Position numbers and translations under genes: made by a program. 64,000 nucleotides of DNA from Ochromonas danica (taxonomy: Eukaryota; Sar; Chrysophyceae; Chromulinales; Chromulinaceae). Location: positions 1 to 64,000 of the forward strand of contig VKHL01000139.1 of the NCBI GenBank assembly GCA_015146655.1, in the 5' to 3' direction. Shown in pieces: positions 63,967 through 64,000 of this stretch (positions are counted from its first letter, which is position 1; every line of letters begins with the position of its first letter). The notes beneath the pieces are model-generated. The model did no database searches. It was given only the letters and a program-made list of their open reading frames with translations, and had not been told where the DNA came from.

Positions 63967-64000
63967 GTGAGCCTTCTCCCTCCTCCCTCCTGCTTCCATT

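Noticed and set aside
1-64000. tRNA, rRNA or snRNA genes
   Set aside because: I looked for B-box-like GGTTCRAATCC words and rRNA-like blocks in the gaps and recognised none; a covariance-model search was not possible here.
1-64000. Retroelements or capsid-bearing elements
   Set aside because: No reverse transcriptase, integrase, capsid or long terminal repeats were recognised in any frame.

Overview
This window is the left end of a nuclear chromosome from a protist. It opens with about 75 bases of CCCTAA repeats, the C-strand of a TTAGGG telomere. The genes are compact, mostly with short GT-AG introns of roughly 55-190 bases. A multicopper oxidase carries a long Pro/Ser/Thr linker built from PSxxPT-like units, a style common in stramenopiles. 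Two proteins begin with a hydrophobic signal followed by Phe, resembling the bipartite plastid leader of heterokont algae, and a plant-type glycerate 3-kinase is present. A WDR92/DNAAF10 orthologue and a Tubby protein point to a lineage with cilia. A flagellated, possibly photosynthetic stramenopile is my best guess; the sequence alone does not prove it.

Layout. 1-581: telomere and subtelomere with a large inverted repeat. 582-4367: an NLR-like protein (propeller-like region, winged-helix-like segment, plant-type LRRs). 4665-9655: a long protein with two cyclic-nucleotide-binding-like domains. 10251-12168: a Niban-like PH protein. 12417-15197 (-): a membrane-anchored multicopper oxidase whose promoter and first codons are copied as an inverted repeat at 15160-15463. 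15625-17139: a J-domain/coiled-coil protein. 17610-18968 (-): an ANTH-like protein with a signal peptide. 19159-22424: an island with a 66-bp tandem repeat, a Crinkler-like kinase gene and an 897-bp near-identical fragment of the multicopper oxidase.

From about 22.5 kb the style changes: GGA/TCC trinucleotide tracts fill both exons and introns, and a palindrome TTCCATGGAA recurs near gene starts. Genes here are ZC3HC1/NIPA (-), WDR92 (-), a small coiled-coil protein (-), TBC1D22 (+), a FERM-IQ protein (+), a WD40 protein with polyQ (-), glycerate 3-kinase (+), NAA38 (-), a dynamin-like GTPase (+), a globin with an N-myristoylation signal (+), Tubby (-), a coiled-coil protein whose intron holds a nested minisatellite (+), an endonuclease/exonuclease/phosphatase protein with two EF-hands inserted (-), a SET-domain protein (-), proteasome alpha-3 (-), an unknown protein (+), Claspin/Mrc1 (+) and HUS1 (+, cut by the window end).

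Most of these are single-copy housekeeping genes. Two notable groupings are Claspin next to HUS1, both of the ATR replication checkpoint, and two cilium-associated genes. The best candidates for novelty are the TTCCATGGAA element, the inverted promoter duplication, the kinase/oxidase duplication island, the EF-hand-interrupted nuclease fold and the NLR-like gene beside the telomere. All exon joins were inferred by eye from splice signals, reading frame and family alignment, without transcript data.
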